Origin: a virus
DNA: 35,950 bases
Direction: 5' to 3' (one strand)
Virus record (IMG/VR): IMGVR_UViG_3300026479_000027
Location: 1-35,950 of that record
The translations under genes and the position numbers were made by a program. The notes under the pieces were generated by a model. The model had not been told where the DNA came from, ran no database searches, and was given only the letters and a program-made list of their open reading frames with translations. This document shows, one piece after another, positions 24,865 through 32,386 of the stretch. How positions within the stretch are numbered: position 1 is the first letter of the stretch; each line of letters begins with the position of its first letter.

Positions 24865-25986
24865 ATGGCCCACGCTAAACTTTCACCATCATCTGCCCAG
24901 CGGTGGATGTCATGCCCCGCATCGGTAAGAATGCTAAAAGACGTTCCCAACAGTCCTTCTAGTATATACGCCAACGAAGGATCCATTGCGCATTTGTTAG
25001 CGGAAATTTATTTAAAGAAGGAAGAAAGGGTTCCCGAATCATCTATTGGTAACACATTAAATCTTTATAACGGTTTTAATATGAAAATTACTGCCGAAAT
25101 GAGAATTGCAGTAAACCAATATATTAATTATGTTTTAGACCATTATGATAATTGTAGTAGTTCTGCAATTCTTAGGATAGAAAAAAGAGTTAGCTATAGT
25201 GAATTAGTCCCAGACGGTTTCGGTACAGCCGACGCTATTATTATTGACGGCGACGAGGTTTCTGTTTTTGATTTAAAGTACGGCGTAGGCGAAAAAGTTT
25301 ACGCTAAAAATAATAGCCAAGCGCAACTGTATGCTTTAGGGGTATTACAAAGCTATCCTAATTATAAGTTCCAAGAGGTTAGTTTACACATATGCCAGCC
25401 ACGTTTAGACCATATGGACGCTTGGTGGTTAAGTGTGGGTAAGTTAAGAGAATTCGGCGAAGTAGTTAAAAAGCAAGCTGCGTTAGCTCTAACGGACGAT
25501 GCACCTTTTGGTCCTAGTAAAAAAGCTTGCAGATGGTGTGGAGTATCTAGTACCTGTAATGCTTTAGCCAAACATTCTTTTGAAAAAATAGTAGATGGCT
25601 TTGACACATTAGAAGAAGTCTTGGAAAATGACACAAAGCTAGTACCCCCTGAAAACTTATCCCCCGAGCAAGTTTCCATAGTTTTGGATAGAATACCTTT
25701 AATTGAAAAATGGTGCAAAATAGTAAAAGAAAAAGCTTTGTCCGATTTAAAAGAAGGCAAAGAGGTTATTAACTACGACCTAAAAGAAGGCCGCGGGGTT
25801 AGAGTTTGGAATCAAAAAGGCGAAAATGAAATTGTAAAATTTTTAGAAGAAGATGAAGCTTGGTCAGAACTAAAATTAATTTCCCCAGCACAAGCCGAAA
25901 AGATTCTAAAATTAAAGGAAATGAAACTACCTGAATCTTGGACAGACAAAAAACCAGGAAGTTTAGTTCTAAAAAAAGTAAAATAG
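24865..25986 (+). CDS. DUF2800 nuclease (RecB/Cas4-like, PD-(D/E)XK)
   Basis: The 373-aa product begins LSPSSAQRWMSCPASVRM, with ANEGSIAHLLAEIYL (His43), DGFGTADAIIIDGDEVSVFDLKYG (Asp123, Asp136, Lys138) and SQAQLYALG, the RecB-family nuclease core. Cys17 together with Cys222, Cys225 and Cys231 (CxxC-x5-C) gives the four-Cys pattern of iron-sulfur Cas4/AddB-like nucleases. It lies upstream of the DUF2815 and polymerase genes, a grouping seen in many phages, so it probably processes DNA ends in replication or recombination. AAGGA precedes the ATG. I saw no clear promoter directly upstream. Confidence 0.88.
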   Translation: MAHAKLSPSSAQRWMSCPASVRMLKDVPNSPSSIYANEGSIAHLLAEIYLKKEERVPESSIGNTLNLYNGFNMKITAEMRIAVNQYINYVLDHYDNCSSSAILRIEKRVSYSELVPDGFGTADAIIIDGDEVSVFDLKYGVGEKVYAKNNSQAQLYALGVLQSYPNYKFQEVSLHICQPRLDHMDAWWLSVGKLREFGEVVKKQAALALTDDAPFGPSKKACRWCGVSSTCNALAKHSFEKIVDGFDTLEEVLENDTKLVPPENLSPEQVSIVLDRIPLIEKWCKIVKEKALSDLKEGKEVINYDLKEGRGVRVWNQKGENEIVKFLEEDEAWSELKLISPAQAEKILKLKEMKLPESWTDKKPGSLVLKKVK

Positions 25987-25989
25987 GTG

Positions 25990-26018
25990 TTTACTTTTAG
26001 TTTTACATAATCTATTAT
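25990..26018 (+). promoter_or_regulatory. Promoter before the ssDNA-binding protein gene
   Basis: TTTACT (25990-25995), 17 bases, TATTAT (26013-26018). Downstream, GTCTACTTTTAGAC forms a small inverted repeat (about 26026-26039), and ACATTAATAAAATC resembles the ACATTAAATAAAAC leader box of the other promoters. Confidence 0.68.
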
Positions 26019-26075
26019 AGTCAGTGTCTACTTTTAGACATTAATAAAATCTTTAAATTATATAAGGTAAAAACC

Positions 26076-26582
26076 ATGGCTCAATTAAAATTAAAAAACG
26101 TTCGTCTTTCTTTCCCATCTGTTTTTCAAAGAGCAAAATTCAACGAAGTTGAAACTAAGTATGAAGCTACTTTTTTGCTAGACAAAAAGAAAAACAAAAA
26201 AGAAATTCAGGAAATTGAAGAAGCTATTGACGCAGCTATTAAAGAAGCCAACATTAAAGTTCCTTCGGATAAGCGTGCATTGCGAGATGGCGAAGATTCG
26301 GAGTACGATGGCTATGAAGGCTGTATGAGTTTTAAGTCTTCTGCTAACAAGCGTCCAATCGTAATAGATAGAGACAAATCACCTCTCATAGAAGAAGATA
26401 ACAAAATCTATGCGGGTTGTTATGTAAATGCTATCGTTGATGTTTGGGTTCAAAATAATAACTACGGCAAAAGAGTAAACGGTAACCTATACGGAATTCA
26501 ATTCGTAAAAGATGGGGAAGCGTTTGGTTCTGGTCCTACTGATGTTGGCGACAACTTTGACGATCTAGACGAGTTAGACTAA
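26076..26582 (+). CDS. Single-stranded DNA-binding protein (DUF2815 family)
   Basis: The 168-aa product opens with LKLKNVRLSFPSVFQ and contains YEATFLLDKKK, DGYEGCMSFKSSANKRPIVIDR and YAGCYVNAIVDVWVQ, the DUF2815 OB-fold signature. The C-terminus is strongly acidic (DNFDDLDELD), as in ssDNA-binding proteins that recruit partners through their tail. It has its own promoter and ends in a strong terminator, so it is probably made in excess of the polymerase. AAGG precedes the start. Confidence 0.88.
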   Translation: MAQLKLKNVRLSFPSVFQRAKFNEVETKYEATFLLDKKKNKKEIQEIEEAIDAAIKEANIKVPSDKRALRDGEDSEYDGYEGCMSFKSSANKRPIVIDRDKSPLIEEDNKIYAGCYVNAIVDVWVQNNNYGKRVNGNLYGIQFVKDGEAFGSGPTDVGDNFDDLDELD

Positions 26583-26590
26583 ACTCTGTA

Positions 26591-26620
26591 AAAGGCAGCC
26601 TTATTTAGGCTGCCTTTTTT
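26591..26620 (+). terminator. Intrinsic terminator after the ssDNA-binding protein gene
   Basis: AAAGGCAGCC pairs with GGCTGCCTTT across a 7-base loop (10 pairs), followed by a T-run to 26620. It lies 9 bases after the stop codon and 20 bases before the polymerase start, so polymerase expression depends on read-through or an unseen start signal. Confidence 0.9.
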
Positions 26621-26640
26621 ATTGGACAGTAGGAAAAAAT

Positions 26641-28389
26641 ATGACAACCAACCAAATGCAAATAGCTTACGATGTAGAATGCTATCCTAATTATTTTCTC
26701 GCAGCATTTAAAAATCCGGACAACGGAAAAAGCGTATCTCTAGAAGTTGTAGGGGAAAACAATTCTTTAAGCCAAAAAGATCGCAAAAAACTTTTGTCTT
26801 TAATGGTAAAACGCACAACCTTTGGCTATAATTCTAATCGTTATGATTTACCAATGATTCTTGCAGCAATGAAAGGTTTAACCTGCAGGCAGCTAAAAAT
26901 TATATCCGACGAAATTATAGAAAAGGATATGCAGCAATGGCAAACACTAAAGAAATTTGATCTTGTTTCTGAGTACCCAATTACCACTATAGATTTAATG
27001 CAAGTTGCACCAGGTGTATTTACTTCATTAAAATTGTACGGCGGCAGAATGAATAGCCCCCGCCTCCAAGATTTACCCTATCCACCTTATACTGTTTTAA
27101 ATAAAAACCAAATTGAAAAAGTTAAGGATTATTGCGTTAACAATGATTTAGATACTACGATCGATTTGTATAATAATCTGCAAGAGGATTTAAACCTAAG
27201 AGTTTATATGTCTAAAGAGTACGGCTTAAACCTTATGTCTAAAGGTGGTGCACAAATCGCAGAAGCAATTATCCAAAAAAAGTTTAACGTTGGGTCTAAT
27301 AAAAACCCCCCGCCTAATAAAGTAAGATATAAGGCCCCCAGTTACATTAAGTTTAAAAGCCCCCAACTTAATAACATTTTAGAATTCGTAAATAATTATG
27401 AATTTAATGTTGATAAGTCAGGATATGTTAAACTCCCCGCTAAGCTAATAGAACCTATTACTATTAACCAAACATCTTATAAAATGGGTTTGGGCGGCCT
27501 TCATGACACAAGTAAAAATCTAACATTAAAGAAGGTTATTGATAGCGACGTAGTTTCTTATTACCCTTCCATTATGATTAATGACAGGATTTCCCCGCCT
27601 GTAATTGGACCAAAATTTACACCTTACTTTAGGTCTATTTTTAATAAAAGAATAGAAGCAAAAAGCAAAGGGGAAAAGTTAAAATCTAATTCTTTAAAAC
27701 TAATCCTTAATTCCACTTTTGGTAAATTGTCAAACAGGTGGTCGTGTATGTATGACCCCGAAGGTATGTTAGCCGTAACTATTACCGGGCAATTGGCGTT
27801 ACTAATGCTAATCGAAACTCTTGAAGATGACGGATGCAGAGTTTATTCTGCAAATACCGACGGCATTGTGCATGAGCCAGGGGAATTAAGCTTGCTAAAG
27901 GATTGGCAAAAAATAACCAACTTTAAATTAGAACACACACTTTACGACAAATTCTATTCGAGGGATGTTAATAACTACTTAGCCCTTCAGAACAACGGCC
28001 AAGTTAAAACCAAAGGCGTTTTTGCTAAGCCCGGTTTAAATAAAAACCCTGCTATGCCGATAGTTTATGAAGCTGTAGTAAATAATTTAACCCAGGGCGT
28101 TAACATTAATGAAACAATTATTAATTGCCAAGACATTACTAAGTTTTTAACTGTTAGAACAGTAAAAGGCGGAGCAGAATGGAAAGGCGAACCTCTTGGG
28201 AAAGTCGTTAGGTGGTACCAATCTACTAATGGTAAAAGAATTAATTATATTACCAATGGAAATAAGGTTCCTAAGTCTGACGGCGCCGTTCCTATGATGC
28301 AAATTAATAACGGCATTCCCAAAGATCTAGATTTTGCATACTATATAGAAGAGGCAAACTCCGTTTTAGAACTTTTTGTAGATGGGTAA
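26641..28389 (+). CDS. Family-B DNA polymerase with 3'-5' exonuclease
   Basis: Exonuclease motifs: AYDVECYP (Asp11, Glu13), FGYNSNRYDLPM (Asn64, Asp69) and NNDLDTTIDLY (Asp171, Asp175). Polymerase motif A is DSDVVSYYPSIM (Asp303) and motif B KLILNSTFGKL (353-363). Motif C reads SANTDGI, so the first Asp of DTD is Asn405 while the catalytic Asp407 is kept. At 582 aa it is compact, near the size of phi29 polymerase, but a primase-helicase is present, so protein priming is not implied. AGGA precedes the ATG. It overlaps the next gene by 8 bases. Confidence 0.9.
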   Translation: MTTNQMQIAYDVECYPNYFLAAFKNPDNGKSVSLEVVGENNSLSQKDRKKLLSLMVKRTTFGYNSNRYDLPMILAAMKGLTCRQLKIISDEIIEKDMQQWQTLKKFDLVSEYPITTIDLMQVAPGVFTSLKLYGGRMNSPRLQDLPYPPYTVLNKNQIEKVKDYCVNNDLDTTIDLYNNLQEDLNLRVYMSKEYGLNLMSKGGAQIAEAIIQKKFNVGSNKNPPPNKVRYKAPSYIKFKSPQLNNILEFVNNYEFNVDKSGYVKLPAKLIEPITINQTSYKMGLGGLHDTSKNLTLKKVIDSDVVSYYPSIMINDRISPPVIGPKFTPYFRSIFNKRIEAKSKGEKLKSNSLKLILNSTFGKLSNRWSCMYDPEGMLAVTITGQLALLMLIETLEDDGCRVYSANTDGIVHEPGELSLLKDWQKITNFKLEHTLYDKFYSRDVNNYLALQNNGQVKTKGVFAKPGLNKNPAMPIVYEAVVNNLTQGVNINETIINCQDITKFLTVRTVKGGAEWKGEPLGKVVRWYQSTNGKRINYITNGNKVPKSDGAVPMMQINNGIPKDLDFAYYIEEANSVLELFVDG

Positions 28390-28669
28390 GCTTCTAGAAA
28401 AGCACATTGAAAAATATCTAAAAGACAGAGTTAAACAGCTAGGTGGTTATAGCTTTAAATGGGCCTCGCCTGCTCACAGGGGCGTTCCGGACCAGATTGT
28501 ATTTATTAACAAACAGGTTTGGTTAATCGAAGTTAAAAAGCCAGACGGAAAGCTATCCGAACTGCAAAAGTTTGTCGGGCGCCAAATCCGGGAACATACC
28601 CCCAATTACAAAGTTGTTTATTCCAAAGAAGAAGTAGATAGCTGGCTAATTGAAGTTAATTCAGATTAA
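28382..28669 (+). CDS. VRR-NUC domain nuclease
   Basis: The 95-aa product is a stand-alone VRR-NUC domain: Glu10 in the first helix, GVPDQIVF (Asp37), LIEVKKPDGKLSELQ (Glu50-x-Lys52, Gln62). The family cuts branched or replication-intermediate DNA and often sits beside polymerase and SNF2 helicase genes, as here. Start overlaps the polymerase end, so translation is coupled. Its final codons lie inside a 37-base sequence repeated at the end of the DenV-like gene. Confidence 0.9.
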   Translation: MGKLLEKHIEKYLKDRVKQLGGYSFKWASPAHRGVPDQIVFINKQVWLIEVKKPDGKLSELQKFVGRQIREHTPNYKVVYSKEEVDSWLIEVNSD

Positions 28670-28690
28670 TTTTGATTAGGGGGTTTACTT
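28655..28690 (+). repeat. Repeated gene-end/promoter junction, copy 1
   Basis: Starting GTTAATTCAGATTAATTT, then GATTAGGGGG and TTTACTT, this stretch matches 35692-35728 with one mismatch and one indel. It covers the last VRR-NUC codons, the stop and the -35 region. Confidence 0.85.
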
Positions 28691-28712
28691 CAGATGTCAT
28701 AGTGCCCATAAT
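28684..28712 (+). promoter_or_regulatory. Promoter before the 73-aa gene
   Basis: TTTACT (28684-28689), 17 bases, CATAAT (28707-28712), preceded by GGGGG. The leader has CGTACATTAAATAAAAC, shared with the promoter at 35722. Confidence 0.78.
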
Positions 28713-28752
28713 TATAACCGTACATTAAATAAAACTAAACGGGGATATTAAA

Positions 28753-28974
28753 ATGGCTAATCTTTCAAACGATCAAAAAGCTGAATTAGAAACAATTATT
28801 AATAGCTTAATCGTAAGCTCTAGATTTCAGGAAAATGCATTCGAAACAAAAGACTGGGAAGGGTTTGACCTTTATCTTAAAGATTACTACAAATATGTCG
28901 TAGAATTAGACGATAAATTCGGGGTTAAGCTACCTGCACTAGACATTGCTAAAAATTATAAAGCAAACTTTTAA
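28753..28974 (+). CDS. Unknown small acidic protein (73 aa)
   Basis: I do not recognise this family. The product looks all-helical (SNDQKAELETIINSLIVSSR, EGFDLYLKDYYKYVVELDD) with several aromatic residues and no Cys. It has its own TTTACT-17 promoter, a GGGG ribosome site, and another promoter directly after its stop, so it is a single-gene unit. Such cassettes in phage early regions often encode small host-takeover or anti-defence proteins; that is inference only. Confidence 0.75.
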   Translation: MANLSNDQKAELETIINSLIVSSRFQENAFETKDWEGFDLYLKDYYKYVVELDDKFGVKLPALDIAKNYKANF

Positions 28975-28979
28975 GGGGG

Positions 28980-29008
28980 TTTACTTTATATACCCCATGT
29001 CCCATAAT
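28980..29008 (+). promoter_or_regulatory. Promoter before the 99-aa gene
   Basis: TTTACT (28980-28985), 17 bases, CATAAT (29003-29008), with GGGGG upstream and the leader box GCACATTAAATAA. Confidence 0.78.
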
Positions 29009-29046
29009 GCAAACGCACATTAAATAATTTAAACGGAGAAAATAAA

Positions 29047-29346
29047 ATGAAACACAAATGCAATCTTTATTTAAACGGGGATCGTTTAGATCCTACCCAA
29101 GCTATTTCGATAACCATTTTAGAATCTGTAATTATGGATAAGCTTAAAGAATACGGAAATGGCAGTTCATCAGAAGACTATGCCCACAAAAGAATGTCTG
29201 GCGAAATAAATTTTAGTATTTTTGAAATTACAGGTGCTTTGGGCAGCTTAAAATTAAAACATTTAGTAACGCAAACCGCAGATGGCGACTTTAAAGTTAG
29301 TGCTGGCGCTATTAATTTTTCTATTGAATACAACTTGCCAAAATAA
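29047..29346 (+). CDS. Unknown protein (99 aa)
   Basis: No family recognised. A strand-like start (KCNLYLNGDRL) is followed by a helix (ESVIMDKLKEYG) and a C-terminal half of alternating strands (FSIFEITGALGSLKLKHLV, GAINFSIEYNLPK), suggesting a small alpha/beta fold. ACGGAG lies 10 bases before the ATG. It shares a promoter with the following 109-aa gene and the helicase, so it may be part of the replication operon. Confidence 0.72.
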   Translation: MKHKCNLYLNGDRLDPTQAISITILESVIMDKLKEYGNGSSSEDYAHKRMSGEINFSIFEITGALGSLKLKHLVTQTADGDFKVSAGAINFSIEYNLPK

Positions 29347-29360
29347 CGGAGAGAAACAAA

Positions 29361-29690
29361 ATGAACACATTTGATGAAATTGTATGGGAAAACTCTTACT
29401 TGTCTGAACACGAGGCAACCTTAGAATATTTAACTGATTGTATTTTTTCGGGTAGATCGTTTTTTGACGGGATAAACATCCACGATTACTTTGACCTGGT
29501 TCAATTTATAGCGGACAATGCAACTTATCAAGTTGAATATGACAATTTAATTTTGGCGACCCTAAATCCAAAAAGTAATTTAGAAAAATCTCACAAAGAG
29601 CTTTTAGATTTTATGACTGACAGGTCTTACGAGTGGCTAGAAAATGGTATTGTTAACGCATACCTCTATTACAACAAAGAGGAACGTTAA
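29361..29690 (+). CDS. Unknown acidic protein (109 aa)
   Basis: No family recognised. The product is helical, acidic and rich in aromatic residues (FDEIVWENSYLSEHEATLEY, DYFDLVQFIADNATYQVEYD, MTDRSYEWLENG). CGGAGAGAAACAAA precedes the ATG. It lies one base before the helicase start, whose ribosome site AGAGGA is inside its last codons, so both are probably translated together. Confidence 0.72.
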   Translation: MNTFDEIVWENSYLSEHEATLEYLTDCIFSGRSFFDGINIHDYFDLVQFIADNATYQVEYDNLILATLNPKSNLEKSHKELLDFMTDRSYEWLENGIVNAYLYYNKEER

Positions 29691-29691
29691 A

Positions 29692-31047
29692 ATGGCCCAG
29701 GAGTTTATCCCGCACAGCTATCAAAAAGAAGCAATTAATCATATTGTTTCTAATAAGCATGCGGGATTGTTTTTGGGTACGGGGTTAGGGAAAACCTCAA
29801 TTCTTTTGTCAGCAATTAGGGCCCTTAAGCATAAACGGGAAATAGATAGGGTTTTAATTGTTGCACCTCTTAGGGTTTGCCATTTAGTTTGGCCAAACGA
29901 AATAAAAAAGTGGGAGCAATTTAATAACCTAACAATTGAAGTTGCCCACGGTAAAAATAGGGAAAAGGCTTTCCAATCCAAAGCGGATATTGTTGTAATT
30001 AATCCGGACGGGCTATCAGCAATGTCTGCTATGGTAGGTAGCAAAAAATTTACTTTCCGCGATAAAAATTGGATGTTAATTGTTGACGAGTCATCTAATT
30101 TTAAAAATCCAAAAACTTCACGATTTAAAACCTTAAAAAGGGCACTAGGTGTTTTTGGCCGTACAGTTATAGCTACGGCAACCCCGGCTCCTAACGGCCT
30201 ATTGCAGCTTTGGTCCCAAGTTTACTTACTTGACAAAGGTGAAAGGCTAGAGAAAAACTTTACAGCTTTTCGAAATAGGTACTTTTACCAAAGCGACTAT
30301 ATGGGCTACACTTACTCGCCTCACGATTGGACTGAAAAAGCAATCTATGAAAAAATTAAAGATATTGTAATTCATAAATCTTCTAATGAATTAGATTTGC
30401 CGGAAAGACTAGATAATTTTATTCCCGTAGAATTAGATTCAAAAGCCCAAAAGCTTTATAAGACTATGAAAAAGGAAATGGTAATAGAGCTAGAGGATAG
30501 TGAAATAACAGCCGTAACGGCTGCCGTAGTAGTCAATAAACTTAAGCAAATTTCTAATGGCGGTATATATAACGAAGAAGGCGAGTCTATAGTTATTCAC
30601 AACGAAAAAACCAAAGCTATAGAGGAAATAGTAGAAAGCTTGGGCGGAAAGCCCCTAATGGTTTTTTATGAATATAAGCACGACTTAGAAAGGCTTCGCA
30701 AAGCTTTTCCCCAGGCAAAAATCTTAGGAGAAGAATTCGAGCCTACTGAAAAACTAGTAGAAGACTGGAACAACGACCAAGTCCCAGTATTTTTAATTCA
30801 AGTGCAAAGAGGGTCACATGGCCTTAATTTACAAGGTGGGTCTTGTACAGATGTTGTGTGGTATAGCATCCCTTATGATTTAGAACTTTATATCCAAGCT
30901 TGTGGTAGGGTCCATAGGCAAGGCGTTAAAAATACAGTAATAATCCACCATATAGTTTGCCAAGAAACTATCGATGAAAAAATTATTGGCCTCCTTAAAA
31001 ATAAAACAAAACTCCAAGACAAGCTATTAGAAAGCTTATTGGTTTAG
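29692..31047 (+). CDS. SNF2-like DEAD/DESH-box helicase
   Basis: From the ATG at 29692 (AGAGGA upstream) the product is 451 aa. Motifs: Q-like FIPHSYQKEAI, Walker A GTGLGKT (29-35), motif II VDESSNF (DESS, about 131-137), motif III TATPAPN (162-168) and C-terminal QACGRVHRQGVKNTV with Arg fingers. This is the short phage version of SNF2/SF2 ATPases that often accompanies DUF2800, VRR-NUC and polymerase genes; role likely in fork restart or recombination. An earlier in-frame start 16 codons upstream lacks a ribosome site. Confidence 0.9.
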   Translation: MAQEFIPHSYQKEAINHIVSNKHAGLFLGTGLGKTSILLSAIRALKHKREIDRVLIVAPLRVCHLVWPNEIKKWEQFNNLTIEVAHGKNREKAFQSKADIVVINPDGLSAMSAMVGSKKFTFRDKNWMLIVDESSNFKNPKTSRFKTLKRALGVFGRTVIATATPAPNGLLQLWSQVYLLDKGERLEKNFTAFRNRYFYQSDYMGYTYSPHDWTEKAIYEKIKDIVIHKSSNELDLPERLDNFIPVELDSKAQKLYKTMKKEMVIELEDSEITAVTAAVVVNKLKQISNGGIYNEEGESIVIHNEKTKAIEEIVESLGGKPLMVFYEYKHDLERLRKAFPQAKILGEEFEPTEKLVEDWNNDQVPVFLIQVQRGSHGLNLQGGSCTDVVWYSIPYDLELYIQACGRVHRQGVKNTVIIHHIVCQETIDEKIIGLLKNKTKLQDKLLESLLV

Positions 31048-31051
31048 TGGG

Positions 31052-31080
31052 TTTACTTTATTATAGAAATAATGCATAAT
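31052..31080 (+). promoter_or_regulatory. Promoter of the nucleotide-metabolism operon
   Basis: TTTACT (31052-31057), 17 bases, CATAAT (31075-31080). It starts a run of seven genes with overlapping or closely spaced ends. Confidence 0.78.
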
Positions 31081-31120
31081 TTAACTGCAAAACAAACTTA
31101 AAATAACCGGAGAAAATATA

Positions 31121-31861
31121 ATGCAAATCCAAGGTAGAAATATAGCAGAGGCTATTCAAGCTTCTCTAAGGGCTTTAGAATGCTACGGGGAGGTTAGCGT
31201 AACTGAATCATGGCAAGGTAGGAACGACGTAGACTTTTCATTTTTAGAATTAATCAATCTTAGTTTAAAGTTCCCGATGTCTAATAATTTAGCAGAACTT
31301 GAAAGATTATCTAAACCAACTATGCCTTGGGCAGAAGATCATTTTAGGGAAAGAGTTAGTGGCCAACCACTTAATCCCCCGCCAAGCCACAAACAATGGT
31401 TAACAAAAACTGAGGATTACTTAAGCGACTCTAAAAAGTTTTCCCACAGTTACCCAGAAAGGCTTTGGCCTAAAGGTTTAACAAAAGGAATTCGTTTCGA
31501 CACCGCAGACTTACATGATGCGGTTAAACTGCTAAAGGCAAATCCTACTACCCGCCAATGTTTTGTCCCAATCTATTTTCCAGAGGATTTAACGGCTGCA
31601 TTGCAAAATGAAAGGGTACCATGCACAATTGGCTGGCATTTTATAATTAGGCAAAACCAGGTGCATGTATTTTATCCTATGCGAGCCTGCGATGCTTTAC
31701 GCCATTTCCACAATGATTTATATTTTGCAAACCGTTTGGCAATCTGGATTAAAGATCAAGCAGGATTAGACGAAGTTGAAATGGGCCATATGCATTTTTC
31801 TTGTACTTCGTTCCACTGCTTTGTTAACGACAAATATGCTTTAAACAAAGCAATTAAATAG
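31121..31861 (+). CDS. Thymidylate-synthase-fold enzyme, possibly dCMP hydroxymethylase-like
   Basis: The 246-aa product aligns with the C-terminal two thirds of thymidylate synthase: VPCTIGWHF holds the nucleophile (Cys168), YPMRACD matches QRSCD (Arg188, Asp191), and SFHCF matches the DTHLY region (His232). Counting without gaps from Asp191, the residue that is Asn177 in E. coli TS is Asp199 here (Asn198 is next to it). Asn-to-Asp at this place is the feature of dCMP hydroxymethylases. It is followed by kinase, amidotransferase, MazG-like and dCMP deaminase genes. CCGGAG precedes the ATG. The fold is sure; the exact reaction is not. Confidence 0.78.
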   Translation: MQIQGRNIAEAIQASLRALECYGEVSVTESWQGRNDVDFSFLELINLSLKFPMSNNLAELERLSKPTMPWAEDHFRERVSGQPLNPPPSHKQWLTKTEDYLSDSKKFSHSYPERLWPKGLTKGIRFDTADLHDAVKLLKANPTTRQCFVPIYFPEDLTAALQNERVPCTIGWHFIIRQNQVHVFYPMRACDALRHFHNDLYFANRLAIWIKDQAGLDEVEMGHMHFSCTSFHCFVNDKYALNKAIK

Positions 31862-31870
31862 GAAATTTTT

Positions 31871-32386
31871 ATGATTATTATATTAGAAGGCCCTGACGGC
31901 TCTGGAAAAACAACTTTGGGGCATAGTTTATCTAAAGAGCTAGGAATAGACTACGATGGTCCTAAAATACTACAAACAAATCAGCAGATTATTAACCACA
32001 TTGACCATCAAGAGGACCTAGCAAATTCCAACAAAGTAACCTTGGTAGACCGGTGCCCCTGGATTTCAGAATTAGTCTATTCGCCGGTAAGGCGCCAGGT
32101 GATTAGAATTAATTTGGCCAAAATTCAATACTATTGGGCTTTACCCCAAATCGTTATTTATTGCTGTCCTACCGGGATTACCAAATTAGATATTAGCCGG
32201 GAATACAAGGAGCACAAAAATCAGGATTTAATGGATTCGGTTTTAAAAAACCACGAAAAAATTATTAACCAATATGAAAAGCTTTTTGATACTAACAAAA
32301 GCACGTTTTCGGGTTTTTACCAATACAACTGGAAAATGCCAGGCGAATATGACAAATTAGTTAAATATTTAAAGGATAGAATCTAA
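31871..32386 (+). CDS. P-loop deoxynucleotide kinase (thymidylate kinase-like)
   Basis: The 171-aa product opens IIILEGPDGSGKTTLG (Walker A, residues 7-15) and has VDRCPWISELVY (Asp60-Arg61), the DRx motif of thymidylate kinase-like enzymes. A C-terminal helical region (NHEKIINQYEKLF) follows. It could phosphorylate dNMPs, including a modified one made by the upstream enzyme; kinases acting on hydroxymethyl bases in DNA are another possibility. AGGAAATTTTT precedes the ATG; its stop overlaps the next start (TAATG). Confidence 0.82.
   Translation: MIIILEGPDGSGKTTLGHSLSKELGIDYDGPKILQTNQQIINHIDHQEDLANSNKVTLVDRCPWISELVYSPVRRQVIRINLAKIQYYWALPQIVIYCCPTGITKLDISREYKEHKNQDLMDSVLKNHEKIINQYEKLFDTNKSTFSGFYQYNWKMPGEYDKLVKYLKDRI

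Noticed and set aside
26641-28389. Protein-primed polymerase (phi29 type)
   Set aside because: The size is similar, but I saw no clear TPR insertions or terminal protein gene, and a primase-helicase is encoded.
29644-29691. Upstream start for the SNF2-like helicase (16 more codons)
   Set aside because: It lies inside the preceding gene and lacks a ribosome site, while ATG 29692 has AGAGGA upstream and begins at the conserved motif.
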